Shown here piece after piece: positions 11,302 to 22,128 of a stretch of DNA of 64,000 nt (positions are counted from its first letter, which is position 1; every line of letters begins with the position of its first letter). Source of the DNA: Mesotaenium endlicherianum (Eukaryota; Streptophyta; Zygnematophyceae; Zygnematales; Mesotaeniaceae); contig WELA01006444.1 of NCBI GenBank assembly GCA_009602735.1, forward strand, positions 109,492-173,491, given 5' to 3'. Position numbers and translations under genes: made by a program. Under the pieces are notes generated by a model. The model searched no databases. It was not told where the DNA came from and saw only the letters and a program-made list of their open reading frames with translations.

Positions 11302-11588
11302 NNNNNNNNNNNNNNNNNNNNNNNNNNNNNNNNNNNNNNNNNNNNNNNNNNNNNNNNNNNNNNNNNNNNNNNNNNNNNNNNNNNNNNNNNNNNNNNNNNN
11401 NNNNNNNNNNNNNNNNNNNNNNNNNNNNNNNNNNNNNNNNNNNNNNNNNNNNNNNNNNNNNNNNNNNNNNNNNNNNNNNNNNNNNNNNNNNNNNNNNNNN
11501 NNNNNNNNNNNNNNNNNNNNNNNNNNNNNNNNNNNNNNNNNNNNNNNNNNNNNNNNNNNNNNNNNNNNNNNNNNNNNNNNNNNNNNNN
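11302..11588. other. Assembly gap (287 N)
   Basis: A run of N between the DIRS-type Gag and a family C LTR. By comparison with the full family C LTR, about 320 bp of LTR 5' end is missing here. Confidence 0.99.
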
Positions 11589-11982
11589 CGAGGTCCTACC
11601 AACGTGGTTAACTCCCGGGTAGGCGGTGCCATCGCACTGACCGTTGAACAGTAAACTCATTCCATGTACATATGCTAGGCATTGCTCTCGAGTTCGGCAT
11701 TCGGAAACGGGGCCAACTCTCTTGTACAGCTTACGGAGAGAGATCTGAATCCAAGGCGAGAAGCCATTGATACGCACTGTCTTCTAACCTTGCTTATGTA
11801 TGAGTTTACTGATTTGCATTATTGATGCTAGTTTACTCTCATTTGACTGACGAGTAGTATTCCCCGCTAGTGTATTGTCCTTTGCCGTTTAACGAGTTAA
11901 CGGAAATACCATAAAGATTACTTGCTGATATAAAGATCTTTATTAATTGTTAATCGCCTATTTGGTAAGTCGATTCATTTCA
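11589..11982 (+). repeat. Family C LTR, 3' part (solo LTR or 3' LTR)
   Basis: Nearly identical to 61608-61999, the 3' 390 bp of the family C 5' LTR, including the terminal GTAAGTCGATTCATTTCA. What follows (TCCCCTCACC) is not the primer binding site, so this is a solo LTR or the 3' LTR of an element lost in the gap. The LTR's 5' part would be in the N run. Confidence 0.85.
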
Positions 11983-12126
11983 TCCCCTCACCTTTCTGTC
12001 ATCGCTCGTAAGTGAGCAAACACGTCCGCGTCTCGAGTGTTCGCGGATCTATGGTACTCTATCAAACGATTTTGTGTGCCTGACATAAGATTGTTTGAGT
12101 AAGTCTTGGCATTCAATGTCTACGCG

Positions 12127-12320
12127 GGTATGTGTAGCAACTACCTTCCTGCTGCAATGAGGCTTCTTTGCAACGAGAAGCCTTATGAGGGTTTCGTTTG
12201 TCGATGAGACACAACACGTGTGAAATCGATCAAATTTAAACACTTTGTCAAACTTTGGTTTGCGACATTTTACGTCGCAAACCTTCAATTTCAGAAAGAA
12301 AAGTAGGAGTAGTAGCATGC
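12127..12320 (+). repeat. Fragment of repeat R2 end plus degraded R1
   Basis: Matches 6153-6312 including the hairpin (12257-12283, one arm altered to ACGTCGCAAACC), then a shortened R1 (12287-12320) that has lost its 5' hairpin part. It runs directly into the next R2 copy, so the units are arranged in tandem. Confidence 0.7.
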
Positions 12321-12795
12321 TACAAATTGCGCGTCATCTATTCTTGTCTAGTCCTTTCCTACATGCTGCTACGCTTATCTGTACTTGACTTATTAAGAAC
12401 AATACAAAAAGTCAAGACAACTATATTCCAACTCCTAAACAACACTATGGATTGGCAGCTGCACTATTGCTGTGTTGAGGTTGTCCGTCGAATCGCCGCC
12501 GTTGGTTACTGCCAATTGACATAACATATTGTAACACAAACAACAACAATCACACTATTGTGCATGGCTAAGACTATTGCTGGCACCATTTTCGTTGCCT
12601 GCCTCGTGCCTTTCCCAGTGGAGTGGAGGGTTAGAGGGGTGGGTGGGTGGGTATGTGTAGCAGCTACCTTCTTGCTGCAATGAGGCTTCTTTGCAAATAG
12701 AAGCCTTATGAGGGTTTCGTTTGTCGATGAAACACAACACGTGTGAAATTGATCAAATTTGAACACTTGTCTGAAATGTCGCAAACCTTCAATTT
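12321..12795 (+). repeat. Second copy of repeat R2
   Basis: Collinear with 5825-6316 with scattered differences, sharing the block with GGATTGGCAGCTGCA and the run GGGTGGGTGGGTATGTG. Its terminal hairpin is reduced to one arm (ATGTCGCAAACC near 12776-12787). Confidence 0.75.
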
Positions 12796-14820
12796 TGAAC
12801 AGCTTATGCTTTCGGCTTTAACTCGTTGTCAAATATTTCAAATACATCCATGAGGAGTCTGCTTTATTTGTGTCATATTTTGGCCATGTTATAGAGAACA
12901 TGACAAGCAATACGACAGGACGCACTATGAGATTATTATCGGCATTTCTCAATGTCATCAAAAAAAGTTCAACAAGTTGTGCTTTGATGAAGGATCTCGT
13001 GAGTACTTGCACGGCGTTTCCAAAGCGATGGCTGTTGCATGTGCATGGTCGCCTTCGTATCTCCCGCTTTGTCAAGCAGAAGATGTTTTGCGGTCAGCTT
13101 GCCTACCTTCTACTACCTTATTTTTTCAGCCAACACACAGCACACGTGTTGTAATTTTCTTCTATACATGTGATCTAGAAGCATACACTATGCATTGTAG
13201 TGGTAATTAAGCTTGTAAATCCTTCGAGTGTGAAGGTGCCCAATTTTTTCCGAAATCGCTACATTAAAATTAACACTTTTGTAGTTACGCTATTTTTCAC
13301 ATTTCAATTCACAAATGAAACTTCTAACCATCGCAAATTTTTTTTGAGGGTACTTCAAATTGATGCAATGAGATATGTCTTTGTCGCTTGGCAGCTAGTT
13401 TTATTAGCTAGCTAGCGCCACTCTATTTTTTAGAACCAGAAAACAGTTTGTACTATTGCAAGATAGTGACCACAACAACACGCGTGCGTGAATCGCTACG
13501 CCACATCTTTGTAGAATCTTATTAAGCATTTTCATAGGTATATTGTCACTTGTTGCTACCTTGATTGATTTGGAAAATTACTACTATCGCAATGGAAATA
13601 TCCTCTATATTCCACTATGTTCTTAAATGCCTTTTGTGAGTCATTAAGTGCATGCCACAAGTAGTTCCAAGCAAATTTTAACCAGAATTTTGTTATCAAC
13701 ACAAGTGCTATACAATTGCAAGGGATTTTGGGCCAATTCTAGTGGCCAAAATGAGGTCGGTAATGCCGAGTGAACATTGACCATATGCATGCCATAGAAA
13801 GGTGATGTACGGTGGTTTTAAGGTTCTGCATTTATACTTAGAATGATAAAATTCAATCCAAAAATTAAAGTTTTTTTATTTTACCCAACATTTCAATCCT
13901 GCTTTAGAGCAAGATTCATTGTTGGAATAGTAATGAAACTTCGGCCAAAGTTAAGACTCGTGCCACATGGTATCAAAAGGACTCCACATGTTTATTGATA
14001 TGTGAAAGGGGATGGTGACACATTGAATACATTGAATACATTAAATACATTGAACACATTGAACCAAGTTCATTCACTCACCATCAAATATAATTTCAAC
14101 TTACTATTGTCGATTTTGATGTTTTATGCGGCGATTGGCAATAAACAGTTTTGTTCCTTCGACCATTGTCATAACTAGCCCTGAAGAACCTCAAATACAA
14201 GAGATTTTGAGATAATAATGTAAATTGTACAAGTAGAAGTAAAGATTGCCATAAAGACAAATCCTCAAATTTTGATATTAGATCTCCACAAAAGTCTTCC
14301 TTCATTCATGACATGCGTCAATTAGACGATGTCATTGAGTTATCGACAAGGATAAAGGCCGCTGGAACAGGCCGAGGAAAACAGTGGGGGACCTACACAT
14401 CGGGAAGACGGTTAATGTTCTGCGTGACGTCGACTCGTCTATTGTCGATAGGTTCAAAATTTAATCAATTTAAAGGTTGGTCGACAATTGTCCTTAATTC
14501 GCGGTGAGCGCGACCGTTGGATTGACCGTCAGCGCCGAGCGATCTGGGCGGTTAGAGTGTATTCGAACCTTCACGTAATTTTGGCAGATGCGGAGTGCCG
14601 ACCAAGTCGATTTATTTAGAAGTTTCGGATTAGCGTAGCGCGTCTAAGTTAGCATATTCTGGATGTTTCAATGCATGCATGTGGACGTCAAATTGGCCCG
14701 AAACGTCGGATGAGGCTAATCTGGCCTACTCACAAATATTCTGGAAGGGACGATATGACAAACACTTCAAAAATTCCGTTGCTAAGCGGCCCTCCCTCCT
14801 AGGGGCGAGCAGTCGTCGTA
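12796..14820. other. AT-rich intergenic sequence without recognised genes
   Basis: Only short ORFs without recognisable content on either strand. The one clear structure is a tandem repeat at 14018-14062, five copies of a 9-mer ACATTGAAT with small changes. Confidence 0.5.
14018..14062 (+). repeat. Microsatellite-like tandem repeat, 5 x 9 bp
   Basis: Five consecutive copies of ACATTGAAT, with variants ACATTAAAT and ACATTGAAC. Confidence 0.9.
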
Positions 14821-14826
14821 GAAAAC

Positions 14827-14835
14827 TATAAATAG
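14827..14835 (+). promoter_or_regulatory. TATA-box-like motif upstream of the Gag relic
   Basis: TATAAATAG lies ~280 bp upstream of zinc-knuckle coding remnants at 15108. It could be the promoter of a decayed LTR or 5' leader. No LTR boundary was found, so this is tentative. Confidence 0.3.
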
Positions 14836-15107
14836 GCATAACGTCTTTGTTTCTCATCAGTTTTCACTTCTGTGAATTTCTACGGGTTTGTAATGACAAG
14901 GCCTTTCATCAGAGTTCATTTGTGAGCACTTTTTTGCTACTCAATATGATGAGTAATTTTCCTAAGCTTTCTTAGTGACATGCCGCTGCACTCTTTAGGA
15001 TGATTGCAACTAGTTCTTTTCCTCGTGAGTAACTACGCTTCCACTAAGCCACTCTGCCCCTTTCAAGGTTTGCTGAGCACGCCAACACTGTTGACACAGC
15101 GGAAGGT

Positions 15108-15356
15108 TGTTGGAATTGTGGGAAACAAGGACATTAGAAGAGAGATTGTCCTTACCCAGATGCTAAGCAACTATCTGCTAGCAAGGTGCAGATATGTGCA
15201 CATTGCAGTAAAAAGGGACACTCAGAAGATGAGTGCTGGTCTAAGAATCCAAATCTGAAGCCCCCTTTGGCTAATGCTGTCACAAAAGAGGCAAAAAAGG
15301 GTAAAAAGAAAGGAAAGGATAACTCTTGTAGTCGAAAGAGTAACCAAAAAATATGA
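15108..15356 (+). pseudogene. Retrotransposon Gag relic with two CCHC knuckles
   Basis: One frame reads C-W-N-C-G-K-Q-G-H-stop-K-R-D-C, then CAHCSKKGHSEDECW, then a Lys-rich tail to a TGA at 15354. Spacing of both boxes is C-x2-C-x4-H-x4-C. The first box has a TAG in place of the residue after His, so the gene is dead. No protease or RT follows. The element family is undetermined; neither family C nor family M Gag matches these boxes exactly. Confidence 0.7.
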
Positions 15357-15699
15357 TGCTATGAGCTCTGAGATTCCAGAGTTGAAAGTGCAATTTGCAT
15401 GGCTAAATGCGCCTAACGTTTACTATGATGCAGATGTGGCCGAGTAAATTGTCTGCAAAGGCGAGAAATAAAAAAATACGTCTACGCCCTTGGCGTAGAT
15501 GGGCGTAGATCCAGTTCCTGGGACGTTTTTTGCAGTTAGTTTTTATTTTTGGCCAAACAGGTTTCAGTGTGAAAACGAGGTCATGGGCCACCGTCCAATA
15601 TTGGCCGGGGTACTTGACCTGTACCTGGTGCTTCTAGTAGGTCTAGTGCGCTCCACAAGTGTTGATTAGTCACGAGGCATCTACTCCCTAGGCATGCTA
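15357..15699. other. No gene recognised
   Basis: Sequence between the Gag relic and the family M LTR relic. I see no coding or RNA feature. Confidence 0.35.
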
Positions 15700-15958
15700 G
15701 CATAGCAACTTAATAAAGTGAATCACACAAATGCATAGAGGCAAATGCCCGTACTAGGTTGAATGCTCACACGCTTGTAGCTCGGGTATGTGTAAAGACC
15801 TCGACTCAATAAATCATGACAGTTATCGTGCGCTAAGAGCTCGGGCGTGCATCAATGTCATAGACAGTACAAAACAAGTCAGCAGGCTTTGCTGCAATAG
15901 AGTTTATAATACATGTGGCTAAATAGCCAAAATGGGAGGCAAGTGTTTACTACTTTTA
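15700..15958 (-). repeat. Family M LTR relic (minus strand, boundaries approximate)
   Basis: On the minus strand this matches the family M 3' LTR at 60958-61180: the block with TTGGCTAT..AGCCACATGTATTATA and GCAGCAAAGCCTGCT, then GTCATGATTTATT (reverse complement at 15809-15822) and a more diverged stretch with ATTCAACCTAG. A purine-rich GGGGGAAGGG at 15960-15971 precedes it on the minus strand, in the position of the polypurine tract. The 3' limit was not determined. Confidence 0.65.
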
Positions 15959-16017
15959 TCCCTTCCCCCAGCTCTCAGCCTCCACCCAATGAGTTCTTGC
16001 TGCCTAGTGCTAACGCG

Positions 16018-16334
16018 GAGCACTCGCTACAGAACCAGTTTCAATTTCAGCTGGCACTCGCGCCAGCGTTGGGTTGAGGCAGCTGAAGTGGAAGCCGTAG
16101 AGAGCGAGCACGGCCGGACGTCGGTCCACGATGCCGAGCGGCAAAGAAGTCGTGCGGGTTCCTTCTAAACGCTAGTCGGGCCGATCATGGACGCGCTCGG
16201 TCCAGTTGTCGACCTCGGCGCCGATGGGAAAGAGAACGTCCAGCCCAAGTAGCACGTAAAAGGTCTCGGTGCGAGTGACCAACGTGCCGATGGATGATTG
16301 TCTCATCTGGCGTGCCCGACCTGAAGGTGAAGAC
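16018..16334 (-). pseudogene. Family M relic: protease end joined to PHD-finger end
   Basis: On the minus strand, 16334-16175 encodes a diverged copy of the family M protease C-terminus (VFTFRSGTPDE, then after a one-base shift FYVLLGLDVLFPIGAEVDNW). It continues into a match to the PHD-finger end of family M (GFHFSCLNPTLARVPAE, 16103-16018) and then a polypurine tract and LTR. Everything between protease and PHD (methyltransferase, RT, RNase H, most of integrase) is deleted. The upstream side is fused in frame to a family C gag fragment. Confidence 0.7.
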
Positions 16335-16780
16335 CCTAAACCCTGAGCCAGCAGCAGCAATATTAGCTCCATTAGTAGCAGCTTCGACATTCCCGATTGC
16401 TGCCGGTCTGGCTATGCCTGTTGCACTCAATTCTCTGCGAATTTGAGGGAGAGGTATGACAGAAGGCACAGCAGGAGGTTGGTTTTGGAGATTGGCCCTC
16501 TTTGCCATCTGCTCTTCTACCATCCTTTCATCAGGGGCCCTCCTGTTTGCTGCCTCCTCTACCTCTTTGGCTAAACGCTCATCCTCAGCCAACTAGGCCG
16601 CTACTGCAGCAAAAGCTGCTGCCTGCTCAGCAGCTTAACTCTAGTTCCTGCATCGTACAGCGTTTCTAAGTAGGTACGAGGTCCAAAGACGCGACTTTCG
16701 TCTTGCCCTTTTGCAATGTTATCATTATCCTCACCCTCCATTTTTCGAGAGTTGCTAGTTTGAGACCTACTCCTTACCAT
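16335..16780 (-). pseudogene. Family C Gag N-terminal relic
   Basis: Starts MVRSRSQTSNSRKMEGED at 16780, closely parallel to the intact family C Gag start MVRTRSQTSNSRDMENQD at 62034. It shares the Ala/Glu-rich helical region and RRAPDERMVEEQMAKRANLQ, then breaks off near 16335 where family M protease sequence begins. An internal stop and frame change near 16600 disrupts it. Confidence 0.8.
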
Positions 16781-16800
16781 ACGCAACTGTTGTGATAACT

Positions 16801-16812
16801 GCTCCAATACCA
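16801..16812 (-). other. Primer binding site of the family C relic
   Basis: On the minus strand TGGTATTGGAGC follows the LTR end by one base. It matches the plant initiator-tRNA-Met PBS TGGTATCAGAGC at 10 of 12 positions. Confidence 0.7.
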
Positions 16813-16813
16813 C

Positions 16814-17516
16814 TGAAATGAATCGACTTACCAATAGGCGAATAGCAATTAAGAAACATCTTTATATCAGTCAGTAATTTTTATGGTATTTTCTGTTAAT
16901 TGATTAAACAGCAAAAGACAAATGTACTAGCGGTGGACAATACTCGCAAGTCAAATGCAAGTAAACAAGCATCAATAATGCAATTAGTAGACTCATATAT
17001 AAACAAGGCTAGAAGACAGTGCGTTTGAATGGCTTTTTGCCTTGCATTCAAATTTCTCTCAACAAGCAGTACCAGAGAGGTGGCCTCGTTTCCAAATGCC
17101 GAACTCGAGACCAATATCTAGCATATGTACATGAAATGAGTTTACTGTTCAAGTTGACCACGTTGGTAGGACCATATCCACAGCCATCTCCCATCATCCC
17201 GAATCGCCATCCACCTTAAGGGTGTCATTTGGCCACTCATATAGCCCACCACACTTAAATGCATAGCAAGGCAGTTCGCTGCTGCCGAGTACGGCAGCCA
17301 GCTGACTGTCAAAGAATGTGTCAGCAAGCTGACACAAGTCAACAGGCTGACCTAAAGGACTTCAGCCTGCTACTCTTGGCTGAGTCATTTAACTAAGTAT
17401 CAAGTATCCAGCCGACTTAAATTCAGCAGACCAAATATTAACGGAAGTTCAGCAGGCTGAACTTATTTCACTATTATATCTAAATGAATATTATATCTAT
17501 CCTATATACTGATTTA
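16814..17516 (-). repeat. Family C 5' LTR (minus-strand relic)
   Basis: A 703-bp LTR in reverse orientation, collinear with 61285-61999 and ending with the same GTAAGTCGATTCATTTCA next to the PBS. The first bases read TAAATCAGTATA where the plus-strand copy has TGAATCAGTATA, so the terminal TG has mutated. Confidence 0.85.
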
Positions 17517-17520
17517 TTAT

Positions 17521-18189
17521 AGATACTCTTTTTCTCGGGAACGACTGGAGGAGATGACCAGAGAGACTCCAGATGTCTCAGAGGAACAAGAGGACGAAGA
17601 GGAGGAAGGCGCCGGAGAGGTGTCTAGTCCTGCTGAGGCACAGACCCCTGCTACATCACCCACTCTATAGCAGATTGGAAGTGCCGTTGCATCGGCAGTC
17701 CTGCAGCAGCTGGGGGATACCAGCCCACCAAGAGACCCAAACCTCCAGTGGCTGGGGAGTTTCACCAGGAGGAGTCCCACCCCAGTAGGTGAGACTCAGT
17801 TAGACAGAGCAGACAGAAGGGCTGCCAAGGAGGTAGCCAGAGGGCAACCAGCATCCCCCTCTCATAGAGGGCGTGTACCCTTAGCTCATGTCATGCAGCA
17901 CCCCTGCGGTATGCCAGTGTATGTTCCTGTCAGTTTGAGAGCTGCACAGGAGAGAGCGGTCTCCATCAACTTGCAGACAATGCAAGAGCAGCTTGCCCAG
18001 TTGCTGCGTTTGCCCCTTGGTTCACCCTGGCCTGAGCCTCCAGGTTTCAAAAGACCATCAGACCGAAGAAGGAGATCGGGTTCCTGGTCTCGCTCCCCAG
18101 AAGACCGAGCCTCTGGTACTCAGTTTGCTATTGTCTTTATTTTGGATGTAGTTGGTTGTGTTGCATGTGTGTTACTTTGTTGTAAATAA
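17521..18189 (+). pseudogene. Unidentified broken ORF, acidic then Arg/Ser-rich
   Basis: One frame is open from about 17521 to near 18189 except for a TAG at ~17668. It reads an acidic segment (SEEQEDEEEEGAGEVSSP), then basic stretches with AHVMQHPCGMPVYVPVSLRA and MQEQLAQLLRLPLGSPWPEP, and ends RRRRSGSWSRSPEDRASG. I do not recognise the protein. Its position between two retroelement ends suggests the tail of another transposon ORF. Confidence 0.4.
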
Positions 18190-18382
18190 TGTCATGATTT
18201 ATTAAGTCGACGTTGACGTACAAAACCAAGCTCTACGTGTGTGAACCATCAACCTAGAAAGGCCAACTTTGCATTGACTTCACGCATCCATATGTTGACC
18301 TTCTCTAGATTTCCGAGTCACCAAAGTGTAGCGCGTCGAAGCATCTTTCGAATGGCACCGGTTTTGCGTCATTTGTTTAATT
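18190..18382 (+). repeat. Family M 5' LTR remnant
   Basis: Aligns without large gaps to 61094-61284, from TGTCATGATTTATTAAG to CGTCATTTGT. Upstream (17521-18189) is unrelated, so the LTR start is missing. The LTR's 3' end is undefined because the 3' copy is interrupted at the same point. Confidence 0.8.
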
Positions 18383-19251
18383 ATCGAGCGAGATTGACGC
18401 GATCTAGTCCGCACTCCTTTCGGCACCTAGCGGAATCACACCAAATGGCCAACTTGTGACTCAATGCACCCAAAGGTGACAATGTTGACTATTCGTGACC
18501 CCAAGGACCCCTAGCTTTGTGCGCACAAATCCGCGAGCCCTTTAGACTACACAAGTCTTGCATTTCCATAGTATAAGTGCAGCATTGAGGCTATAACTTG
18601 GTGACTGCATCACCTACTTCTAGAGGAAGCTTCCTCAAGTTTCAGATTCACTTTTGAGGCGCTATCTAGGTAGAACTACCCAAGGTAAGCTCCACCAATG
18701 AGAGACACTTAGCATATTCTACGTGCTTTGCTTTGATTGGTTTGAGTTATGCTTAGCCTATAGGAGTGCTAGTACATGCCTTGCACACATCAGTGGACAT
18801 AGGATAGCCTCCTAGAGTGACTACATGCATTGGATCCGCCGCATACGACGCCGGGTTTTCAGGAGTACAAGTGCTAGAGATGTTCCTAGAGGAACATCTT
18901 TTTAGAAGTCCCATTATGCCAGTTGTAAGTCACAAAGAATATCAGTAAAACTTACACTTCTTATCTCTTGTGTTTTTAGGACCACTTAGTCTCTCTCTTG
19001 TGAAGAGCAAGCCTTGCTGGCTTCCAGTCACTAGAAGAACTTCACAAGTGGTGAGCAAAGTCATAGCTTATAACCCCTGCCATAAGACTACTCTTGAAGA
19101 TCATGATGTGCTTCCAGTGAACTTTTGGGCCACACTTCATTAGTTGTTTTCCTACCAGATTACAGTCTTGAGGTGCTCACTCTGGAGAGTACACACTCCT
19201 TACTTCTAAAAAGATCTCTCTTTGCCTGCACGCAATTAGAATCTTCAGCGT
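18383..19251 (+). other. Family M leader (rest of 5' LTR, PBS and 5' UTR; limits unknown)
   Basis: About 870 bp without coding content, ahead of the Gag start. It must hold the LTR end and primer site, but no initiator-Met PBS is visible. A GTAAGC at ~18681 and a TTTTTAG at ~18979 could bound a leader intron; there is no direct support. Bases 18784-19251 recur as 23822-24289 in tile 2. Confidence 0.4.
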
Positions 19252-21243
19252 ATGCCTACCCGTAGTGGGCGTGCTTACCAGCCTTACTACGAAGGGGTTA
19301 GTGGAGAAGACTCAGACTCCGATCTCAGTACTGTCACTGAACCCTCTGAAGGGGAACAGCCGGCACTCGTGCTTCCTGTGATTGTCCCTGAGCCGTCTTC
19401 CCAGTGGGCTCACCACAATTCCTGGTATCCCATGGCAGGTGACCACGAGGTCAAGACTGACAGGTCCTCCCTCTTCCGCTTCAGCGGTAGGCCAGGAACC
19501 TGTGATCTGGACGACACAATCTCAGAGTTTGAGGCTGAGTTCGTAACCGCGAGGCTTAAGACGCCCGCGCTCACTAAGCGTGACGTGTTCTATACGCTCA
19601 TGTGCTATCTCCTCTACGAGGCCCGTGACACATTCCGTGAGAAGTGTGACGAGATCTACGCACGCACAGAGCCTGTGGGGGAACCCCCAGTAGAGACCCC
19701 CCTCGCTGACCCGGTCAAGGCCTTCTGGGACGTCCTCAGGAAGGAGTTCCAGGCCGCGACCAAAGAGAAGGTGTACGAGCTGCACCACTTCTTCCGCCGC
19801 AAGAATGAGACGATCCGCATGATGTACCGCCGCTTGACGCACCTTCGCCGAGACGTTGGCACCGTCATTGATCGGGAGGCAACGGAGATCTTCTCGCGCG
19901 CCGTAGAGCCACGTTTGAGGGAGCGAGCCATGGCTCCTCTCATCTACCACATCGGCTCCGATTACTCGCTGGAGGACGCTTACCTCTCAATCGAGAAGCA
20001 GAACTTGGCCGCCGCACGGAGCAACATTAGCGACCGTGTAGGCCTTGCATCCACGGGCGTACGCCAGGAGTCTTTGATGCTGCCATCCACGACAATGCGC
20101 CCAGTTCCGGCTCGCCAGCCCCAGCAGCAGCAGCAACCTCAGCGCTCTCAGCTGTCCCAGCAGACCCAGCAGCGCGGGGCTCCGCGTGGCCGCATTTCCA
20201 TGGCAGCCACGACGAGCGACCCCTGTTGGTCTTGCGGGAAGACGGGCCACTCTCGCCAGAATTGCACTATTGCGCAGAATGGCAAGCCCGGAGACTGCAC
20301 CTACTGTGGCAAGGCCGGCCACCTGCAGATCGTATGCCTGCAAAAGAAGCGCGACGCCGAGAACGGACGCGCTCGTGACGGCCCTGCACTAGCAGCAGGA
20401 CTTTGGGGCATGCGTAACCCTCGCACGGGAGGACGTCCCTTGATGACTGCAGCCTCGGCTACGATGGACGCCGCGCTGACCCCCAGAGCCGATTACTACA
20501 ATTTTGACGGCGTCAGCGACGCCCTTGTAGAGGCCAACGCAGAGATTGCCAGACTCCGCGGCCTCGTCGCTCCCGACAGTTACGACGCGTGCGTAGCCCT
20601 CTTCGCACTCGTCACGCAGTCCGACGCTTCAGCTCCGACAGCTGGCGTCTGCGCAGCTCCTGCGCACTTTCATGATGCCTACACGTGGCAGTCCCAGAGG
20701 CTGGCACCTGGCGCTATAGCAACGCTGCAGCCTCGCACGCGCCCGCCCCACGACAGAGCTACGGCGACCAGCGCCGCAGACGTCTGCGCAGACGCTTCTG
20801 CCAGACTTGCGCACTCTGCGCTGATGTCCGTCAGCAACCGCTGCCCTCGTCCGGTTGGGCTGCCAGATGGCAGGCTGCAGGCGCACGCGGTCTCGCTACC
20901 CGGCGTCACAGACGCTGCAGCTCCCGACGCGCTCCTAGACGGTCCGGCACACACGCCAGCACAGCCGCAGGCTTCGGCAGCCCCTCTGGTCTGTGCCGTC
21001 CTGCTGACGCCAGAAGTACTGCCAGCAGTCTGCGTATCGACAGCTGTCGCGACAGGGCGTGCTTGCCAGCTGAGTGACACGTCTGCAGCACACACGCCTG
21101 CCGCGGCCCTTGCCGTACGCGTCGCCATTTCGGGCGCAGATCTGCGCACCAGCCGGCAACGCCAGGAGGATCTCACCCTGCTGGCTGGTGCAAGCAGCAG
21201 GGTCCAGCAGGCGCCGACCCTTGCCACGTGTCCGGCAGGCTAG
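19252..21243 (+). CDS. Family M Gag (663 aa, two CCHC zinc knuckles), tile 1 copy
   Basis: Structural polyprotein that would package element RNA. It starts MPTRSGRAYQPYY. Residues ~80-240 form a gypsy Gag capsid-like domain (LFRFSGRPGTCDLDD, KAFWDVLRKEFQAATKEKV, ETIRMMYRRLTHLRRDVG). A Gln-rich stretch (residues ~287-305) leads to two knuckles, CWSCGKTGHSRQNC (325-338) and CTYCGKAGHLQIVC (349-362). The last ~270 residues are Ala/Thr/Pro-rich low complexity. The frame ends at TAG (21241-21243) but stays open after it to 22128 with the same composition. The copy in tile 2 (24290-26281) is identical in protein. Confidence 0.85.
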   Translation: MPTRSGRAYQPYYEGVSGEDSDSDLSTVTEPSEGEQPALVLPVIVPEPSSQWAHHNSWYPMAGDHEVKTDRSSLFRFSGRPGTCDLDDTISEFEAEFVTARLKTPALTKRDVFYTLMCYLLYEARDTFREKCDEIYARTEPVGEPPVETPLADPVKAFWDVLRKEFQAATKEKVYELHHFFRRKNETIRMMYRRLTHLRRDVGTVIDREATEIFSRAVEPRLRERAMAPLIYHIGSDYSLEDAYLSIEKQNLAAARSNISDRVGLASTGVRQESLMLPSTTMRPVPARQPQQQQQPQRSQLSQQTQQRGAPRGRISMAATTSDPCWSCGKTGHSRQNCTIAQNGKPGDCTYCGKAGHLQIVCLQKKRDAENGRARDGPALAAGLWGMRNPRTGGRPLMTAASATMDAALTPRADYYNFDGVSDALVEANAEIARLRGLVAPDSYDACVALFALVTQSDASAPTAGVCAAPAHFHDAYTWQSQRLAPGAIATLQPRTRPPHDRATATSAADVCADASARLAHSALMSVSNRCPRPVGLPDGRLQAHAVSLPGVTDAAAPDALLDGPAHTPAQPQASAAPLVCAVLLTPEVLPAVCVSTAVATGRACQLSDTSAAHTPAAALAVRVAISGADLRTSRQRQEDLTLLAGASSRVQQAPTLATCPAG

Positions 21244-22128
21244 GCCGCTCTTGCCGGCAGCCACGCGCACATTTGCGCGCTCACGCGTCCGCTCACACCT
21301 TGCACGGCGGCGCGAGGCTTGCCGGGCAGCCAGCTACAAGATCGCAGCTCGGCAGCCACAGCAGCAGCTGCGCACGCCAGCGGCGCACACGTCCTTCCAC
21401 GTGGCGCGTGCACGCAGTCCGGCACGGCCAGCGCAGATTTGGCGACTGCGATCGCCATTCCCAGTCAGGAGGAAGCATCCCTGATTGCGCTGTGCGGCCA
21501 GATTGCCGTGCGGAGCGCCAACGGCACGCTCACGGCTGCGCAAAGCCAGGGCTTAAACCCTGGCTGCGCCCAAAATCCCCGTGCCGACGCAATTCGTGCT
21601 ACGGGGGCCTCGGCGTACGCCCGCGCCAGAGGGAGGGCGTCACGAGCGGCGTCCGAGGCAGCCAATGCGGACCTTGAAGCCGGACCGGCCACGCGCCCCT
21701 GTAATCCCAAGAGCAATTGGGAGGCGCCACATGGCAGCCTCCCAGCGACCGCCCCTGCGCCAGTCCCGGCAGCCGCGCCAGCAGCCGTCGCACCTAACGC
21801 GTGCGCGGCTGGCGAGACTTTGCCTGACGGCAGCTGCACATCTGCGCACCTCTGCACACGCTCGCACACGCCGCTCACAGCACTGCGACGCTTGCTCAGC
21901 AGCCCGCCACGCAACCACCTCACGGCAGCCACGTCAGCCGCTGCGTACAGCACTTGCGCACACGTGCTGCCATTTGGCACGCGCACACAGTCCCGCTCAG
22001 CCAGCGCAGATCTGGCGGCCGCGACTGTCGTCCCAAGTCAGGGAGCGACATCTCCAATTGCGCTGTGCGGTTGCATCTTCGTTTGGAGCTGCGACAGCAC
22101 GCACATGGTGCGCACAGCCAGGGCTTAA
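21244..22128 (+). pseudogene. Gag-frame extension beyond the TAG: diverged repeat linker
   Basis: Same frame as Gag, open from the TAG at 21241 to a TAA at 22126. It is Ala/Thr/Ser/Cys-rich and contains two diverged copies of a ~571-bp unit (protein landmarks HVLPRGACTQSGTASADLA and HVLPFGTRTQSRSASADLA). The TAA lies inside the second copy of an 18-bp palindrome-like sequence. Copies recur in tiles 2-5, and in part in tiles 6 and 7. Confidence 0.5.

Noticed and set aside
18832-18843. TGGATCCGCCGC as a family M primer binding site
   Set aside because: Starts with TGG but I cannot match it to a tRNA 3' end, and the LTR end is not defined.
18681-18985. Possible intron in the family M leader
   Set aside because: Only GT and AG-like ends are visible, with no coding on either side to test the splice.
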